Of a DNA stretch of 64,000 nt, positions 50,371-59,180 are shown in pieces. The stretch's first letter is position 1. Each line of letters opens with the position of its first letter. The stretch spans positions 1 to 64,000 of the forward strand of contig NZ_JAUSUB010000006.1 of NCBI RefSeq assembly GCF_030813235.1, read 5' to 3'. Source of the stretch: Cytobacillus purgationiresistens (GTDB lineage: Bacteria > Bacillota > Bacilli > Bacillales > Cytobacillaceae). The position numbers and the translations under genes were made by a program. The notes beneath the pieces were generated by a model, which worked only from the letters and a program-made list of their open reading frames with translations, did not search any database and was not told where the DNA came from.

Positions 50371-51830
50371 TGTAATTTCTGTTTTAATTCCTGCTCGCAG
50401 CCAAAGCGATTGATTCGATAATAAGGTTTTTCCGCTTCCTTTACAGCAAAAATAATTTTCATTCCGATTGAATCTTCCAGGCGACCTAGATGAAGGTCCT
50501 GCTCACCAGAGAAAATTGCCTTGACCTCATTTGTCGTTTCAACGAGAACCGCTTCTTCCGTTTGATGGCGATGCTCCCAAAGTTCTCTCTCAAGGCGAAA
50601 AGCAATCGTTTCAGCGCTTAACACTCTGCCTGTCCCTTCGCAAACCGCACACTTTTTTTCTAGGCTTTCAGATAATGAGACCTTAGTCTTTTTCCTTGTC
50701 ATTTGCATAATACCTAGAGGTGTAAAGCCGATTAGCTTTATTTGCCGATCGTCTTTTTTTAGTGCTGACTCCATTTTTTTGAGTATATACTTTCGATCCT
50801 TTTCTTCCTTCATATCAATAAAATCGATTAATATCATGCCAGCTAAGTCACGCAGCCGAATTTGCCGAGCCGCTTCTTCTGCCGCCCACTCGTTTGTTTT
50901 AATGACCGTATCACGAAGACTGTGCTTGCCAGAAAACTTGCCAGTATTTACATCAATCACCGTTAAAGCTTCGGTTTCATCAAAAATGAGATAAGCGCCA
51001 TTCTCTAACCAGACAATTCTTTTTAATGTTTTTTCGATTTCATGCTCAAGTTTATATGTAGAAAAAACATTTTCTTTGCCGGAATAGAACTCAACTGGCA
51101 GGGATGTAAGTTTTTGCAGTTTATTTTTTAACTCCAAATGATCTGTAGTGATTGTCCCTTCATCCATTTTCTGTATTTCTGCAATGGCTTTTGTTAAAAA
51201 AGTGTCTTCTTTATAGATCACACCGGATTTTTTCATGCTTTCGGCCTTATTCAATATCTCTCTATAATGATTCCGCTTCTCCTCTAACTCTGCAGCTAAA
51301 CAATCATCAGGAGTATGAGCTGCGGAGGTTCGAATGATAAGCCCTTCATTATCTGTTTTTATTTCAAAGCCTAATTGCTTTTTTTGCTCACGAATAGCAG
51401 GATCTGTCAGCTTTTTAGATACAGCAATATAACGTCCTTCGGGCATGTACACAAGATGTGTACCTTGCAGTTCAATTACCCCGTTTAGACGCGGGCCCTT
51501 TGTTCCTGTAGCATCTTTTTCAATTTGGACAAGCAGCTTCTCGCCTTGATGAACAAACGAAGAAATACTTCGACTTTGCTTAGCCGAAGTTTCTTCTGCC
51601 TGTACATAGCTTGCCAGCTTATCTCTATGGAGGAAACCGCTTTTTCCCTCACCTATATCAACAAATACAGCATTTAATCCCGGTAGCACCTTTTCAACGG
51701 TTCCTAGATAAATATGACCAACGGATGAAGTAACCGTTGGCTGCTCAATATATAGTTTTTCAACAGTATCATTTTTTATTAAGGCGAACCTTTTTTCAGT
51801 TGTTATATAATTAATTACTAATCTATTCAA
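50367..51830 (-). CDS. rng: Ribonuclease E/G family protein
   Basis: About 487 residues. It has an N-terminal S1 domain (VGHIYLGTVEKVLPGLNAVFVDIG), an RNase H-like part, a DNase I-like catalytic part with the two metal-binding Asp motifs (VIDVNTGKF and ILIDFIDMK), and the zinc-link CAVCEGTG. It cleaves single-stranded RNA at AU-rich sites. TTG at 51830 is preferred: GAGG lies 8 nt upstream and the N-terminus fits the family; a GTG at 51854 lacks a site. B. subtilis lacks RNase E/G, so this copy is a lineage marker. Confidence 0.93.
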   Translation of the reverse strand: MNRLVINYITTEKRFALIKNDTVEKLYIEQPTVTSSVGHIYLGTVEKVLPGLNAVFVDIGEGKSGFLHRDKLASYVQAEETSAKQSRSISSFVHQGEKLLVQIEKDATGTKGPRLNGVIELQGTHLVYMPEGRYIAVSKKLTDPAIREQKKQLGFEIKTDNEGLIIRTSAAHTPDDCLAAELEEKRNHYREILNKAESMKKSGVIYKEDTFLTKAIAEIQKMDEGTITTDHLELKNKLQKLTSLPVEFYSGKENVFSTYKLEHEIEKTLKRIVWLENGAYLIFDETEALTVIDVNTGKFSGKHSLRDTVIKTNEWAAEEAARQIRLRDLAGMILIDFIDMKEEKDRKYILKKMESALKKDDRQIKLIGFTPLGIMQMTRKKTKVSLSESLEKKCAVCEGTGRVLSAETIAFRLERELWEHRHQTEEAVLVETTNEVKAIFSGEQDLHLGRLEDSIGMKIIFAVKEAEKPYYRINRFGCEQELKQKLH

Positions 51831-51862
51831 TACTTGATCCTCGCTTTTTTTCACTTAGGCTA

Positions 51863-52729
51863 TTAATAAATATAAACAAGATCGCCTATTTTAGCTGTCA
51901 GAATTTTATCAGAAAAGTAGGCATGGAGCAATTCGTTTTCATCCAAAGAACCTTTTTCGCTGCCTCTATTCTCAACAATTATGGAATGTTTACAGCCGCG
52001 CTGAAACTTCTCCAATACATCAATCACTGCATCCTCTTCTTTAACAACAAGGGGCTTTAAAGTACGAAAATCGCTGTTCTTCCCATAATGTCGTTCAAGA
52101 AGGAACCGCATAAAAACATATCTTCCTTGCTTCCATTCATAGTATAAAGAAAAAATTAAGAAAGCAAGTATAATCCATATATTTATATTCAGTGGGGTCG
52201 TAATTAGGATAAAAAGGAAAAAGATGACGAGTCCAACAGCAGATATTAATAGTGTTTTTCGATGTGCAACCGGAAAAGCATAGCGATATGATAAAAGAAG
52301 AAATACAAGTTTTCCGCCATCTAGTGGCCATAAAGGCAATAAATTAAAAAATAGAATCATCAAATTAAATTGAAAAAACAAAGTAAACATTTCCGTTGAT
52401 ATCCAAGAAAATTCATAGGCAATAAAAGCTGCCGCTATCATCCATACATGCTGGAGAGGACCAGAAAGGATAACAATAACCTCTTCCTTTAAAGGACGAT
52501 TCCCATGTTCATCCATCTCTGCGACACCGCCAAACGGAAGAAGGACAATACGCTTTATTCTCCATGAGAAAAGTGCGGCTGCAGCTGCATGCCCCATTTC
52601 ATGTATAAAAATAATCAATAACAATAGAGATAATTCCATAAAATGGGCTGTTATAATCGCCAATCCCATAACAACCCATAAAAGAGGATGGATTTGAATT
52701 TGTCTAAACAAATTAAGCAGTTTAATCAA
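51863..52729 (-). CDS. spoIVFB: Intramembrane metalloprotease SpoIVFB
   Basis: A 288-residue site-2 protease that cleaves pro-sigma-K in the mother cell. The zinc motif HEMGH (H43, E44, H47) lies in a membrane helix and the third ligand motif is LWPLDGGK near 130. A C-terminal CBS-like domain (about 210-288) senses nucleotide. TTG start overlapping the spoIVFA stop, so the pair is coupled. Confidence 0.95.
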   Translation of the reverse strand: MIKLLNLFRQIQIHPLLWVVMGLAIITAHFMELSLLLLIIFIHEMGHAAAAALFSWRIKRIVLLPFGGVAEMDEHGNRPLKEEVIVILSGPLQHVWMIAAAFIAYEFSWISTEMFTLFFQFNLMILFFNLLPLWPLDGGKLVFLLLSYRYAFPVAHRKTLLISAVGLVIFFLFILITTPLNINIWIILAFLIFSLYYEWKQGRYVFMRFLLERHYGKNSDFRTLKPLVVKEEDAVIDVLEKFQRGCKHSIIVENRGSEKGSLDENELLHAYFSDKILTAKIGDLVYIY

Positions 52730-53498
52730 AAGGAATCACCTGGAACGGGTCAACAAATTCATCACCCTTTTTAATAGCAAAATAAAATAAGCCTTTACCA
52801 TCCTCAGTTGATGCCGCCTGTCCAACATCTGTTCCTTTTTTTATATATTCAAAAACCTTTACATTGATTTCATCAAGATTACCATACCAGGATTGGCTTT
52901 GATCTGCATGCTGAATGATAACGGTTTTTCCAAAGCCCTCTTTTTCTCCAGCGTATTCAATAAGTCCCTCATTCATTGCTGCAACCATTTCTCCTTGATT
53001 CGTTTCGATAGAAATTCTCTGTCCATTCTCTTCGAACTCTTCAAGAATTTTGGCGGAGGCGGGTAGAGCGTAGCCTGGATGGTTAGATTCTTTTACCTGC
53101 TCCTTCTCCTTAGTTGGCAGCAAAACAAAGGAGGTGCCAAACTTATCTTCATACCATTTAGAAACTGCAGCAAATTGAAAGCTTTTTTCCATAGTTTGTT
53201 CAACGTATGCCCTCGCCTGAGCCAATGAATCTGATTCATTTTTAAACATAATAGCTACTATTAAAAATAAACAAGCAGAAGCTAGTACCTTAAAGAAAAA
53301 GACTTCCTTACGAAATAATGGATGGCCATTCTTATCTTCAGGAGGAGGTCCATCATATGAAGGAAGTTTACTAAAGCCATAGCGTTCTTCATCATCCGGC
53401 CAAACTTGTTGATTATTCTTATTTGTTTTAGTTAATCTGTCTCTTTCTTTTTTGCGCTTAGCCATTTTTCTGCGTATTTCATCAGCTCGTGAACTCAT
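52722..53498 (-). CDS. spoIVFA: SpoIVFA, regulator of SpoIVFB
   Basis: A 258-residue membrane protein with a basic cytoplasmic N-terminus (MSSRADEIRRKMAKRKKERD), one membrane helix (about 70-92) and a degenerate LytM/M23 domain at the C-terminus (YAGEKEGFGKTVIIQHADQS and later NLDEINVKV). It anchors and stabilises the SpoIVFB-BofA complex until SpoIVB cleaves it. ATG at 53498 follows GGTGGGGA; upstream in-frame codons lack a site. Confidence 0.9.
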   Translation of the reverse strand: MSSRADEIRRKMAKRKKERDRLTKTNKNNQQVWPDDEERYGFSKLPSYDGPPPEDKNGHPLFRKEVFFFKVLASACLFLIVAIMFKNESDSLAQARAYVEQTMEKSFQFAAVSKWYEDKFGTSFVLLPTKEKEQVKESNHPGYALPASAKILEEFEENGQRISIETNQGEMVAAMNEGLIEYAGEKEGFGKTVIIQHADQSQSWYGNLDEINVKVFEYIKKGTDVGQAASTEDGKGLFYFAIKKGDEFVDPFQVIPFD

Positions 53499-53582
53499 AA
53501 CATTCCCCACCCTATTCATTACCAGTTTGTACAAGTTTATGAGTTGTCCCAGTCGAGTATGACTGCAATAGGCCGATTAATT

Positions 53583-53732
53583 TTAATTAAGTGAAATCAA
53601 AGAGATGTCAGGGGTGATAAACTGAATTGCTTTTAGCCAAGCGAATTGACGGATAGGAATGCTTGTTGGGTAGGTATCTTTCCACATTATTAATGGCAGC
53701 ACCTTTTTCAATTGTTCGCGAATTTTTCCCAT
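53583..53732 (-). CDS. Uncertain small frame (49 residues)
   Basis: An open frame starting MGKIREQLKKVLPLIMWKDT and ending TPDISLISLN, between minD and spoIVFA, just downstream of the minD terminator. The sequence looks protein-like but there is no ribosome binding site. It may be a remnant or a chance frame. Confidence 0.25.
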   Translation of the reverse strand: MGKIREQLKKVLPLIMWKDTYPTSIPIRQFAWLKAIQFITPDISLISLN

Positions 53733-53735
53733 ACG

Positions 53736-53764
53736 AAAAGGACTGAGGAAATTCCCCAGCCCTT
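53736..53764 (-). terminator. Terminator after minD
   Basis: AAGGGCTGGGGAA / TTCCTCAGTCCTT hairpin with a short T tail on the minus strand. Confidence 0.75.
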
Positions 53765-53769
53765 GAATG

Positions 53770-54573
53770 TTATTTAACACCAAAAAACTTTTTGATTTTC
53801 GTAAATACGCCTGGATTCTCTTCCTCAAGCTGTTGAAGCGGGACAGATTCACCTAAAATGCGCCGTGCGATATTACGATAAGCAATAGAAGCAACATTAT
53901 TTGGATTCATCGCAATGGGTTCTCCATGATTAGATGCCTTAATTACTTGATCATCATCAGCGACAATCCCAATCAAATCAATCGATAAGTGATTGGTAAT
54001 CTCTTCGACGTCCAGCATGTCTCCATTTTTCATTAAATGCGGACGGATACGGTTAATGATTAACTTCGGTGATTCAATATGTTCTTCCTTCTCTAACAGC
54101 CCGATAATGCGATCTGCATCACGGACTGCGGATACTTCTGGAGTCGTTACGACAATCGCTTTAGTCGCACCGGCTACTGCGTTGCGATAGCCTTGTTCAA
54201 TACCAGCTGGGCAATCAATAATGATATAATCATAGTCTTGCTTTAATTCATCGATTAACTTCTTCATCTGTTCTGAATTGACAGCATTTTTATCACTTGT
54301 TTGTGCTGCTGGCAGAAGATACAGGAGGTCATCGAAACGTTTATCCTTCACAAGCGCCTGTGGCACTTTACAGCGTTCTTCAATTACGTCTACAAGGTCG
54401 TAAATAATGCGGTTTTCAAGTCCCATTACTACATCGAGGTTTCTTAGACCGATATCTGTATCTACTAGACAAACCCGTTTTCCTTGCAGGGCTAAAGCTG
54501 TCCCAATATTTGCCGATGTCGTTGTTTTACCAACACCGCCTTTACCGGATGTAATGACTATCGCTTCTCCCAC
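53770..54573 (-). CDS. minD: Septum site-determining ATPase MinD
   Basis: A 267-residue deviant-Walker ATPase. The P loop is SGKGGVGKTTTSANIG (about 9-24), with TTPEVSAVRDADR mid-protein and a C-terminal amphipathic membrane-targeting helix (KIKKFFGVK). It recruits MinC to the membrane. GTG start at 54573. It follows minC by one base. Confidence 0.97.
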   Translation of the reverse strand: MGEAIVITSGKGGVGKTTTSANIGTALALQGKRVCLVDTDIGLRNLDVVMGLENRIIYDLVDVIEERCKVPQALVKDKRFDDLLYLLPAAQTSDKNAVNSEQMKKLIDELKQDYDYIIIDCPAGIEQGYRNAVAGATKAIVVTTPEVSAVRDADRIIGLLEKEEHIESPKLIINRIRPHLMKNGDMLDVEEITNHLSIDLIGIVADDDQVIKASNHGEPIAMNPNNVASIAYRNIARRILGESVPLQQLEEENPGVFTKIKKFFGVK

Positions 54574-54574
54574 A

Positions 54575-55252
54575 CTAGAATCCCCCTTGCAATTTAGATA
54601 AATTTGGCCTAATATGCATCAAAACTTGTAATCTATCGATTGTAATTTGATTATCTTCGTCTATGTAAGCACATTCCATTTCTCGTTTGCCTTCTTCCAC
54701 ATTGTCATCAGGTGCTCTCGTTAAACTGTCACTGATGCGCAGCTGAGTTGGTTTCATAACAGAAGCAGAAATAACAGCTTCTTTATTTCCATTGATACCA
54801 GCATGAGCAATTCCTTTTAATGCACCCATGATGAATATATTACCACCAGCTTTTACCGTTCCGCCCGGGTTCACATCACCAATGAGCAAAAGGTCGCCTG
54901 GAACCTCTAACACCTGACCTGATCGAATAATCCGTGCAATCGACAGTATTTCGTTGTCTTGCTTTAATTTTTCCGCCTCATTTTTTGTTATAACATTAGA
55001 GCGGACCGATTCTACAACGAGGTTTTTCTTCTGTCTAATAAGCTCTTTTATTTCCTCTTCTTGAGCTTCCGACAAATATCGATTGCCTGTATGCACCATA
55101 ACTGAAATTAACCGGTCTTCACTAGAACGGCTGCTTTCAGTTAACTTTTGATTTAATTCTTTTTTTAATTCTTCATAGGAACATACATCATCAAGATGAA
55201 GCGTAAGCCCATCTTTTGTGCCTTTTATTGTTACATTTTGTTTTCTATTCAT
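54575..55252 (-). CDS. minC: Septum site-determining inhibitor MinC
   Basis: A 225-residue FtsZ-polymerisation inhibitor: an N-terminal FtsZ-binding domain (about 1-100) and a C-terminal right-handed beta-helix ([23 protein letters not shown] near 125-147) that binds MinD. ATG after GAGGTGAAC. Confidence 0.96.
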   Translation of the reverse strand: MNRKQNVTIKGTKDGLTLHLDDVCSYEELKKELNQKLTESSRSSEDRLISVMVHTGNRYLSEAQEEEIKELIRQKKNLVVESVRSNVITKNEAEKLKQDNEILSIARIIRSGQVLEVPGDLLLIGDVNPGGTVKAGGNIFIMGALKGIAHAGINGNKEAVISASVMKPTQLRISDSLTRAPDDNVEEGKREMECAYIDEDNQITIDRLQVLMHIRPNLSKLQGGF

Positions 55253-55289
55253 TTCAAGATGTTCACCTCAAGAAAAGCTCCAGCGTCCA

Positions 55290-55484
55290 GTGAGCAAACT
55301 TATATATATAGACCCTAGAAAACATGTGGGTCATATCGCTCAACCGCATTCTGATTCACAGATTTTTTCTGATATTATGAAAGAATTCGACAGAAGCCTA
55401 CTAAATTCCTTTTTCTCATCAATTGAATCTTATTCGAGAGATGCACATATAAAAGCATCTCCGGTCATTCTACCTATGACTTAA
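55290..55484 (+). CDS. Uncertain 64-residue frame between minC and mreD
   Basis: An open plus-strand frame from GTG at 55290 (VSKLIYIDPRKHVGHIAQ at the start; SYSRDAHIKASPVILPMT at the end). The composition is protein-like but there is no clear ribosome binding site, and neighbours run the other way. The sequence just upstream (GCTCCAGCGTCCAG) resembles ends of intergenic Bacillus repeats, so it may be a remnant beside a repeat. Confidence 0.25.
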   Translation: MSKLIYIDPRKHVGHIAQPHSDSQIFSDIMKEFDRSLLNSFFSSIESYSRDAHIKASPVILPMT

Positions 55485-55532
55485 CTAAGAGGTCCATACG
55501 AAAACATAATACAAAAGAGATTTTAATCAAAG

Positions 55533-55558
55533 AAAACCGGAGAATTAACCGGTTTCTT
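55533..55558 (-). terminator. Terminator after mreD
   Basis: AAACCGG / CCGGTTT with an 8-nt loop, 6 bp past the mreD stop. Confidence 0.75.
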
Positions 55559-55563
55559 ATTTA

Positions 55564-56082
55564 TTATTCCGACAAACTTTCAATAAACTTTTCAAAATGT
55601 CTCTTTAAAGGATAGACTGCCAAAATGATAAAAACTAAATTTATTATGAGGGTCGGAATGAGCCTAATAAATGAGAAGTCCGCAAACGTCATTTCAGTAC
55701 GGCCTATGATGAGATTCATACCATAGGATCCACTCTCTAAAACTGCCACACCAAAGAGCACGACTAGACTCGTCACGACCATATTATTTTGCAGCACTCT
55801 CATCACTTGTGAAACGATATAGGCTATCACAGGAAACAAGAATAGATAAATGCCAATCACTTCTATATAGACTATATCAAATAATAACCCGAAAATGACC
55901 CCATATAGGATCCCGTACTTTGCCGATCCATAGATTGTCAAAAAAAGAATCGCAATCATTAAGAAATGCGGTATAAGAAAGCGCTCACCCCCAAAAAATT
56001 CTTTTGGTGGGACCATCTGCACAAAAGTACTCTCAAACACAAAAAGCAGAATGAATAAGAGAGGGAGAATGACCTTTCTCAA
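55564..56082 (-). CDS. mreD: Rod shape-determining protein MreD
   Basis: A 172-residue membrane protein with about five helices, part of the MreBCD-RodA elongation machinery. The TTG start follows GAGGAGGA and overlaps the mreC stop by 4 bp. The downstream end has its own terminator, separating mreBCD from minCD. Confidence 0.93.
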   Translation of the reverse strand: MRKVILPLLFILLFVFESTFVQMVPPKEFFGGERFLIPHFLMIAILFLTIYGSAKYGILYGVIFGLLFDIVYIEVIGIYLFLFPVIAYIVSQVMRVLQNNMVVTSLVVLFGVAVLESGSYGMNLIIGRTEMTFADFSFIRLIPTLIINLVFIILAVYPLKRHFEKFIESLSE

Positions 56083-56981
56083 TTGTCTTCCTCCTCATTG
56101 GATCGCTGTAGCTCCTTTTGTATCTCCGGACTCATGCTGCTGATTTTGGCTACCATTACATGCTGAATATCATATAAGTCCGCTCCTGGCTCAATATAAG
56201 CCGTTTGAGTAAGACCGTATTCAGCTGGCGTCACTTCAACTACTTTTCCAATCGGAAGCCCCTCTGGGAAAACGCCACCCAATCCTGAAGTAACAACAGC
56301 TTGATCTTTTTCAATTTTCGCATCATATGGAATCTTAGTTAAAAGCAAAAGCTTTCTTTTCTCATCATAACCCTCGATCAGACCAAATACTTTTTCGTTT
56401 TTCTTATCACCCGACACTTGTACAGCCGCAGAAATGCGATTGGTCGGATCCATAGAACTTAAAAGCTGCACAGTTGAAGTAAATGTTTGTGAACTTTTGA
56501 CTTTTCCAATCAAGCCGTTTGATGTAATGACAGCCATGTTTGGTTCAACGCCATCCCTTGACCCCTTATTAATTGTCAAAAGCTCATGCCATCTATCCGG
56601 ATTTCTGCCTACAACTGCTGCATGCACCGGATCAAACGCACTTAAGCTACCCTCTTTATCAATTACTTCACGAAGCTCATCATTGTCTTTTTGCAGCATT
56701 TGCACTTCCGCTTCTAAAAATGCAAGCTCATCTAATCTGGACTTCAGTTCTTTGTTTTCCGTGTATGTATTTTGCAAGTCTTGCACATTTTCAAAGAAAC
56801 CAGCTATATATTGCGTCGGGCCTGAAACAGTATTTTGTACCCAACCGGTCATATCTTTTAAAAATTGCTCTGGCCATGTCACATTTTCTCGTTCTCTTAA
56901 TGAGAACCCAATTAATGCCACAAGAATAATGATGCTAACAAGCAAAATAATCAGGCGTTTATTCAAAAAGAACTGTGGCAT
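56079..56981 (-). CDS. mreC: Rod shape-determining protein MreC
   Basis: A 300-residue bitopic protein: one N-terminal membrane helix (about 8-27), a coiled coil (about 65-105, LQNTYTENKELKSRLDEL) and a beta-barrel extracytoplasmic domain. It links MreB filaments to wall synthases. ATG at 56981 follows GAGGTG; a GTG three codons upstream is inside that site. Confidence 0.95.
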   Translation of the reverse strand: MPQFFLNKRLIILLVSIIILVALIGFSLRERENVTWPEQFLKDMTGWVQNTVSGPTQYIAGFFENVQDLQNTYTENKELKSRLDELAFLEAEVQMLQKDNDELREVIDKEGSLSAFDPVHAAVVGRNPDRWHELLTINKGSRDGVEPNMAVITSNGLIGKVKSSQTFTSTVQLLSSMDPTNRISAAVQVSGDKKNEKVFGLIEGYDEKRKLLLLTKIPYDAKIEKDQAVVTSGLGGVFPEGLPIGKVVEVTPAEYGLTQTAYIEPGADLYDIQHVMVAKISSMSPEIQKELQRSNEEEDN

Positions 56982-57108
56982 TTTGAACACCTCGATTTAT
57001 TAAGATTTCTGCCTTGCGTTGTATAACCAGGAGAATGAGGCATCAATGCACACTTCATCGATGCCTTTAAACTCGCTCCTGCCTTCATGCCGCAAATGCC
57101 TTTACACA

Positions 57109-58131
57109 TTAACGGGAATCCTTGACTTTATTTTTAAATAAATTGATATGTTCTAAAGCTTTTCCAGTGCCGATTGCTACACAATCCAGTGGATTTTCTG
57201 CAATTAATACCGGCATTTTTGTTTCCTCGCTAATCACTTTATCCAAGTTGCGCAACAATGCACCGCCACCAGTTAATACAATTCCGCGATCCATAATATC
57301 TGCTGCTAGCTCAGGTGGAGTTTTTTCCAAGGTCACTTTCACCGCATCTACAATAGCAGAAACTGTGTCGCGAAGCGCCTTTGAAATTTCCTCGGCAGTA
57401 ATTTCGATCGTTTTCGGTAAGCCTGTCAGTAAATCACGGCCTCGAATTTCGATATTGTCGACACCTTCAGGTTCACCTGCTGAGCCCACTTCAACTTTAA
57501 TCATTTCAGATGTACGATCACCAATCATTAAGTTATATGTTTTACGAATATAATTTATAATTGCATCATCCATCTCATCACCAGCAATGCGGATTGATTG
57601 GCTAGTTACAATGCCACCAAGAGAAATAATCGCTACTTCAGTTGTACCGCCACCAATATCTACCACCATGCTTCCAGTTGGCTCCCATACAGGAAGATTA
57701 GCGCCAATAGCAGCTGCAAATGGCTCTTCAATTGTATAAGCATCACGTGCGCCTGCTTGACGAGTAGCATCAACAACTGCACGTTCTTCAACTGCAGTAA
57801 TTCCTGAAGGAACACAAACCATTACATAAGGCTTGCCTGCAAAAATACCATTATTTTTATTTGCTTGCTTGATATAGTATTTCATCATAACCGCTGTTGT
57901 TTCATAATCAGCAATTACTCCATCTTTCATCGGACGTAATGCAACGATATTTCCAGGAGTCCGGCCAATCATATTCTTTGCATCATTACCGACAGCAACA
58001 ATACTTTTCGTATCTGTTTGAAGTGCTACAACAGATGGTTCTCTTACTACAATTCCTTTTCCTTTAACAAATACTAGCGTATTAGCTGTACCTAAATCTA
58101 TTCCAAGGTCTTTAGTCCCGATTCCAAACAT
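57109..58131 (-). CDS. mreB: Rod shape-determining actin homologue MreB
   Basis: A 340-residue actin-fold ATPase. Phosphate-1 [11 protein letters not shown] (near 10-20), phosphate-2 [14 protein letters not shown] (near 160) and the adenosine motif [11 protein letters not shown] (near 285) are intact. It organises lateral wall synthesis. It precedes mreC by about 130 bp and lies beside radC as in other bacilli. Confidence 0.98.
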   Translation of the reverse strand: MFGIGTKDLGIDLGTANTLVFVKGKGIVVREPSVVALQTDTKSIVAVGNDAKNMIGRTPGNIVALRPMKDGVIADYETTAVMMKYYIKQANKNNGIFAGKPYVMVCVPSGITAVEERAVVDATRQAGARDAYTIEEPFAAAIGANLPVWEPTGSMVVDIGGGTTEVAIISLGGIVTSQSIRIAGDEMDDAIINYIRKTYNLMIGDRTSEMIKVEVGSAGEPEGVDNIEIRGRDLLTGLPKTIEITAEEISKALRDTVSAIVDAVKVTLEKTPPELAADIMDRGIVLTGGGALLRNLDKVISEETKMPVLIAENPLDCVAIGTGKALEHINLFKNKVKDSR

Positions 58132-58290
58132 AATTTGTATCTCCCTTTCTGATACCTATACAATTTTATATATAAGGTGAAAATCTAATCTTTTTTCTAT
58201 TATTTGGTTTAAAAGCAGTATTTTTTTTTAAGTATTTACGTAAAAAATCATAAACAATATTATATCGTATCATCAAATAAAAACATAGTG

Positions 58291-58605
58291 TTATAAATAA
58301 CCTTTTTCCTTTAAGCTGACAAATTTCTTTTCCCCGATTATTATATGATCGAGAATCTCAATGCCAATTATTTTACCGCATTCAGCAAGCCGTTTTGTTA
58401 CATCGATATCCTCTCTACTTGGTTCTGGATCGCCGGAGGGATGATTGTGAAGACATATGATAGAAGCTGCGGATCGGCGGAAAGCTTCTTTATACACTTC
58501 CCTAGGATGCACGATAGAGGCATTCAAGCTACCAATAAAAATCGTTTGCTTACTTAATACCTGATTCTTGGTATTTAAGTAGAGGCATACATACTTTACG
58601 TAAAT
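58291..58605 (-). pseudogene. radC: radC, 5'-truncated
   Basis: Only the C-terminal JAMM-like domain is left. The frame reads [20 protein letters not shown], then [16 protein letters not shown] and the metal motif [14 protein letters not shown], ending [10 protein letters not shown], all standard for RadC. Homology stops upstream of VCLYLN at about 58605: the expected residues (a FLTQEH-like segment) are replaced by unrelated sequence with an in-frame stop. The helix-hairpin-helix half, about 130 residues, is missing. A TTG at 58527 could start a short product but without a good site. The break marks the edge of the accessory region. Confidence 0.88.
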
Positions 58606-58719
58606 ACAATTTATTTCTCATTGTAATATGTACCTCAATTTGAATGTTACCACAAAGATTTATAAATAGCCCTTTCTGTCTTTATAAATTTCAAATTCTT
58701 ATGATGGAGGTACGTTTAA

Positions 58720-58917
58720 GTGGTAGTTTTGAGATGGTATGAGAAGTTAATTGTGCATGCTGCGATCTTAGCAGTTACTATATTTTTAGGTGTAACTGTT
58801 TGGTTAATGGTAGACATGGGGTATGAAAGCATAGCAATTTCAACAGGCTTGATTTACTTTACAGGATTAATTATTACGTTAACAGAAATGAATAAACAAG
58901 GTGAAGGCGAACAGTAA
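58720..58917 (+). CDS. Small two-helix membrane protein
   Basis: A 65-residue protein with two predicted membrane helices (about 9-31 and 38-55) and a short charged tail (TEMNKQGEGEQ). GTG start with GGAGG 9 nt upstream and a good terminator after it. It is the first gene of the accessory region beyond the radC break. Unknown; not recognised as a holin or other phage family. Confidence 0.6.
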   Translation: MVVLRWYEKLIVHAAILAVTIFLGVTVWLMVDMGYESIAISTGLIYFTGLIITLTEMNKQGEGEQ

Positions 58918-58940
58918 TGCCTTTGTACCTAAGCAATCTA

Positions 58941-58977
58941 AAAAGCGCCCTCATTATTGAGGAGCGCTTAAAATTTT
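58941..58977 (+). terminator. Terminator after the small membrane gene
   Basis: AAGCGC-CTC / GAG-GCGCTT hairpin followed by seven T. Almost the same sequence recurs at 61296-61325. Confidence 0.85.
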
Positions 58978-58978
58978 T

Positions 58979-59164
58979 TTATATAGCGTTCCCCAATTGC
59001 TTAAGTACATTCAAAATCAACGGTGAAACTTGAATCAACACATACTCTAACGTACTATTTTGGATAGCCGTCCAAGCCTTCTCTGAAATACACATCAAAA
59101 AGAGAAAGCATGCACCAACAATAATGACAGAAGCAACAGGAAAACTAAGAGCGACTAATATGTC
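58979..59164 (-). pseudogene. Membrane-protein remnant without a start codon
   Basis: Sixty-one codons open on the minus strand from just after an in-frame TAA at 59165 to the stop at 58979: LVALSFPVASVIIVGACFLF, then LMCISEKAWTAIQ and a tail ending LKQLGNAI. It has one strong hydrophobic helix. There is no ATG, GTG or TTG at its beginning. It looks like the 3' end of a small membrane-protein gene cut off by the OLD gene next to it. Family unknown. Confidence 0.4.
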
Positions 59165-59180
59165 TTACATCTATGAAGGA

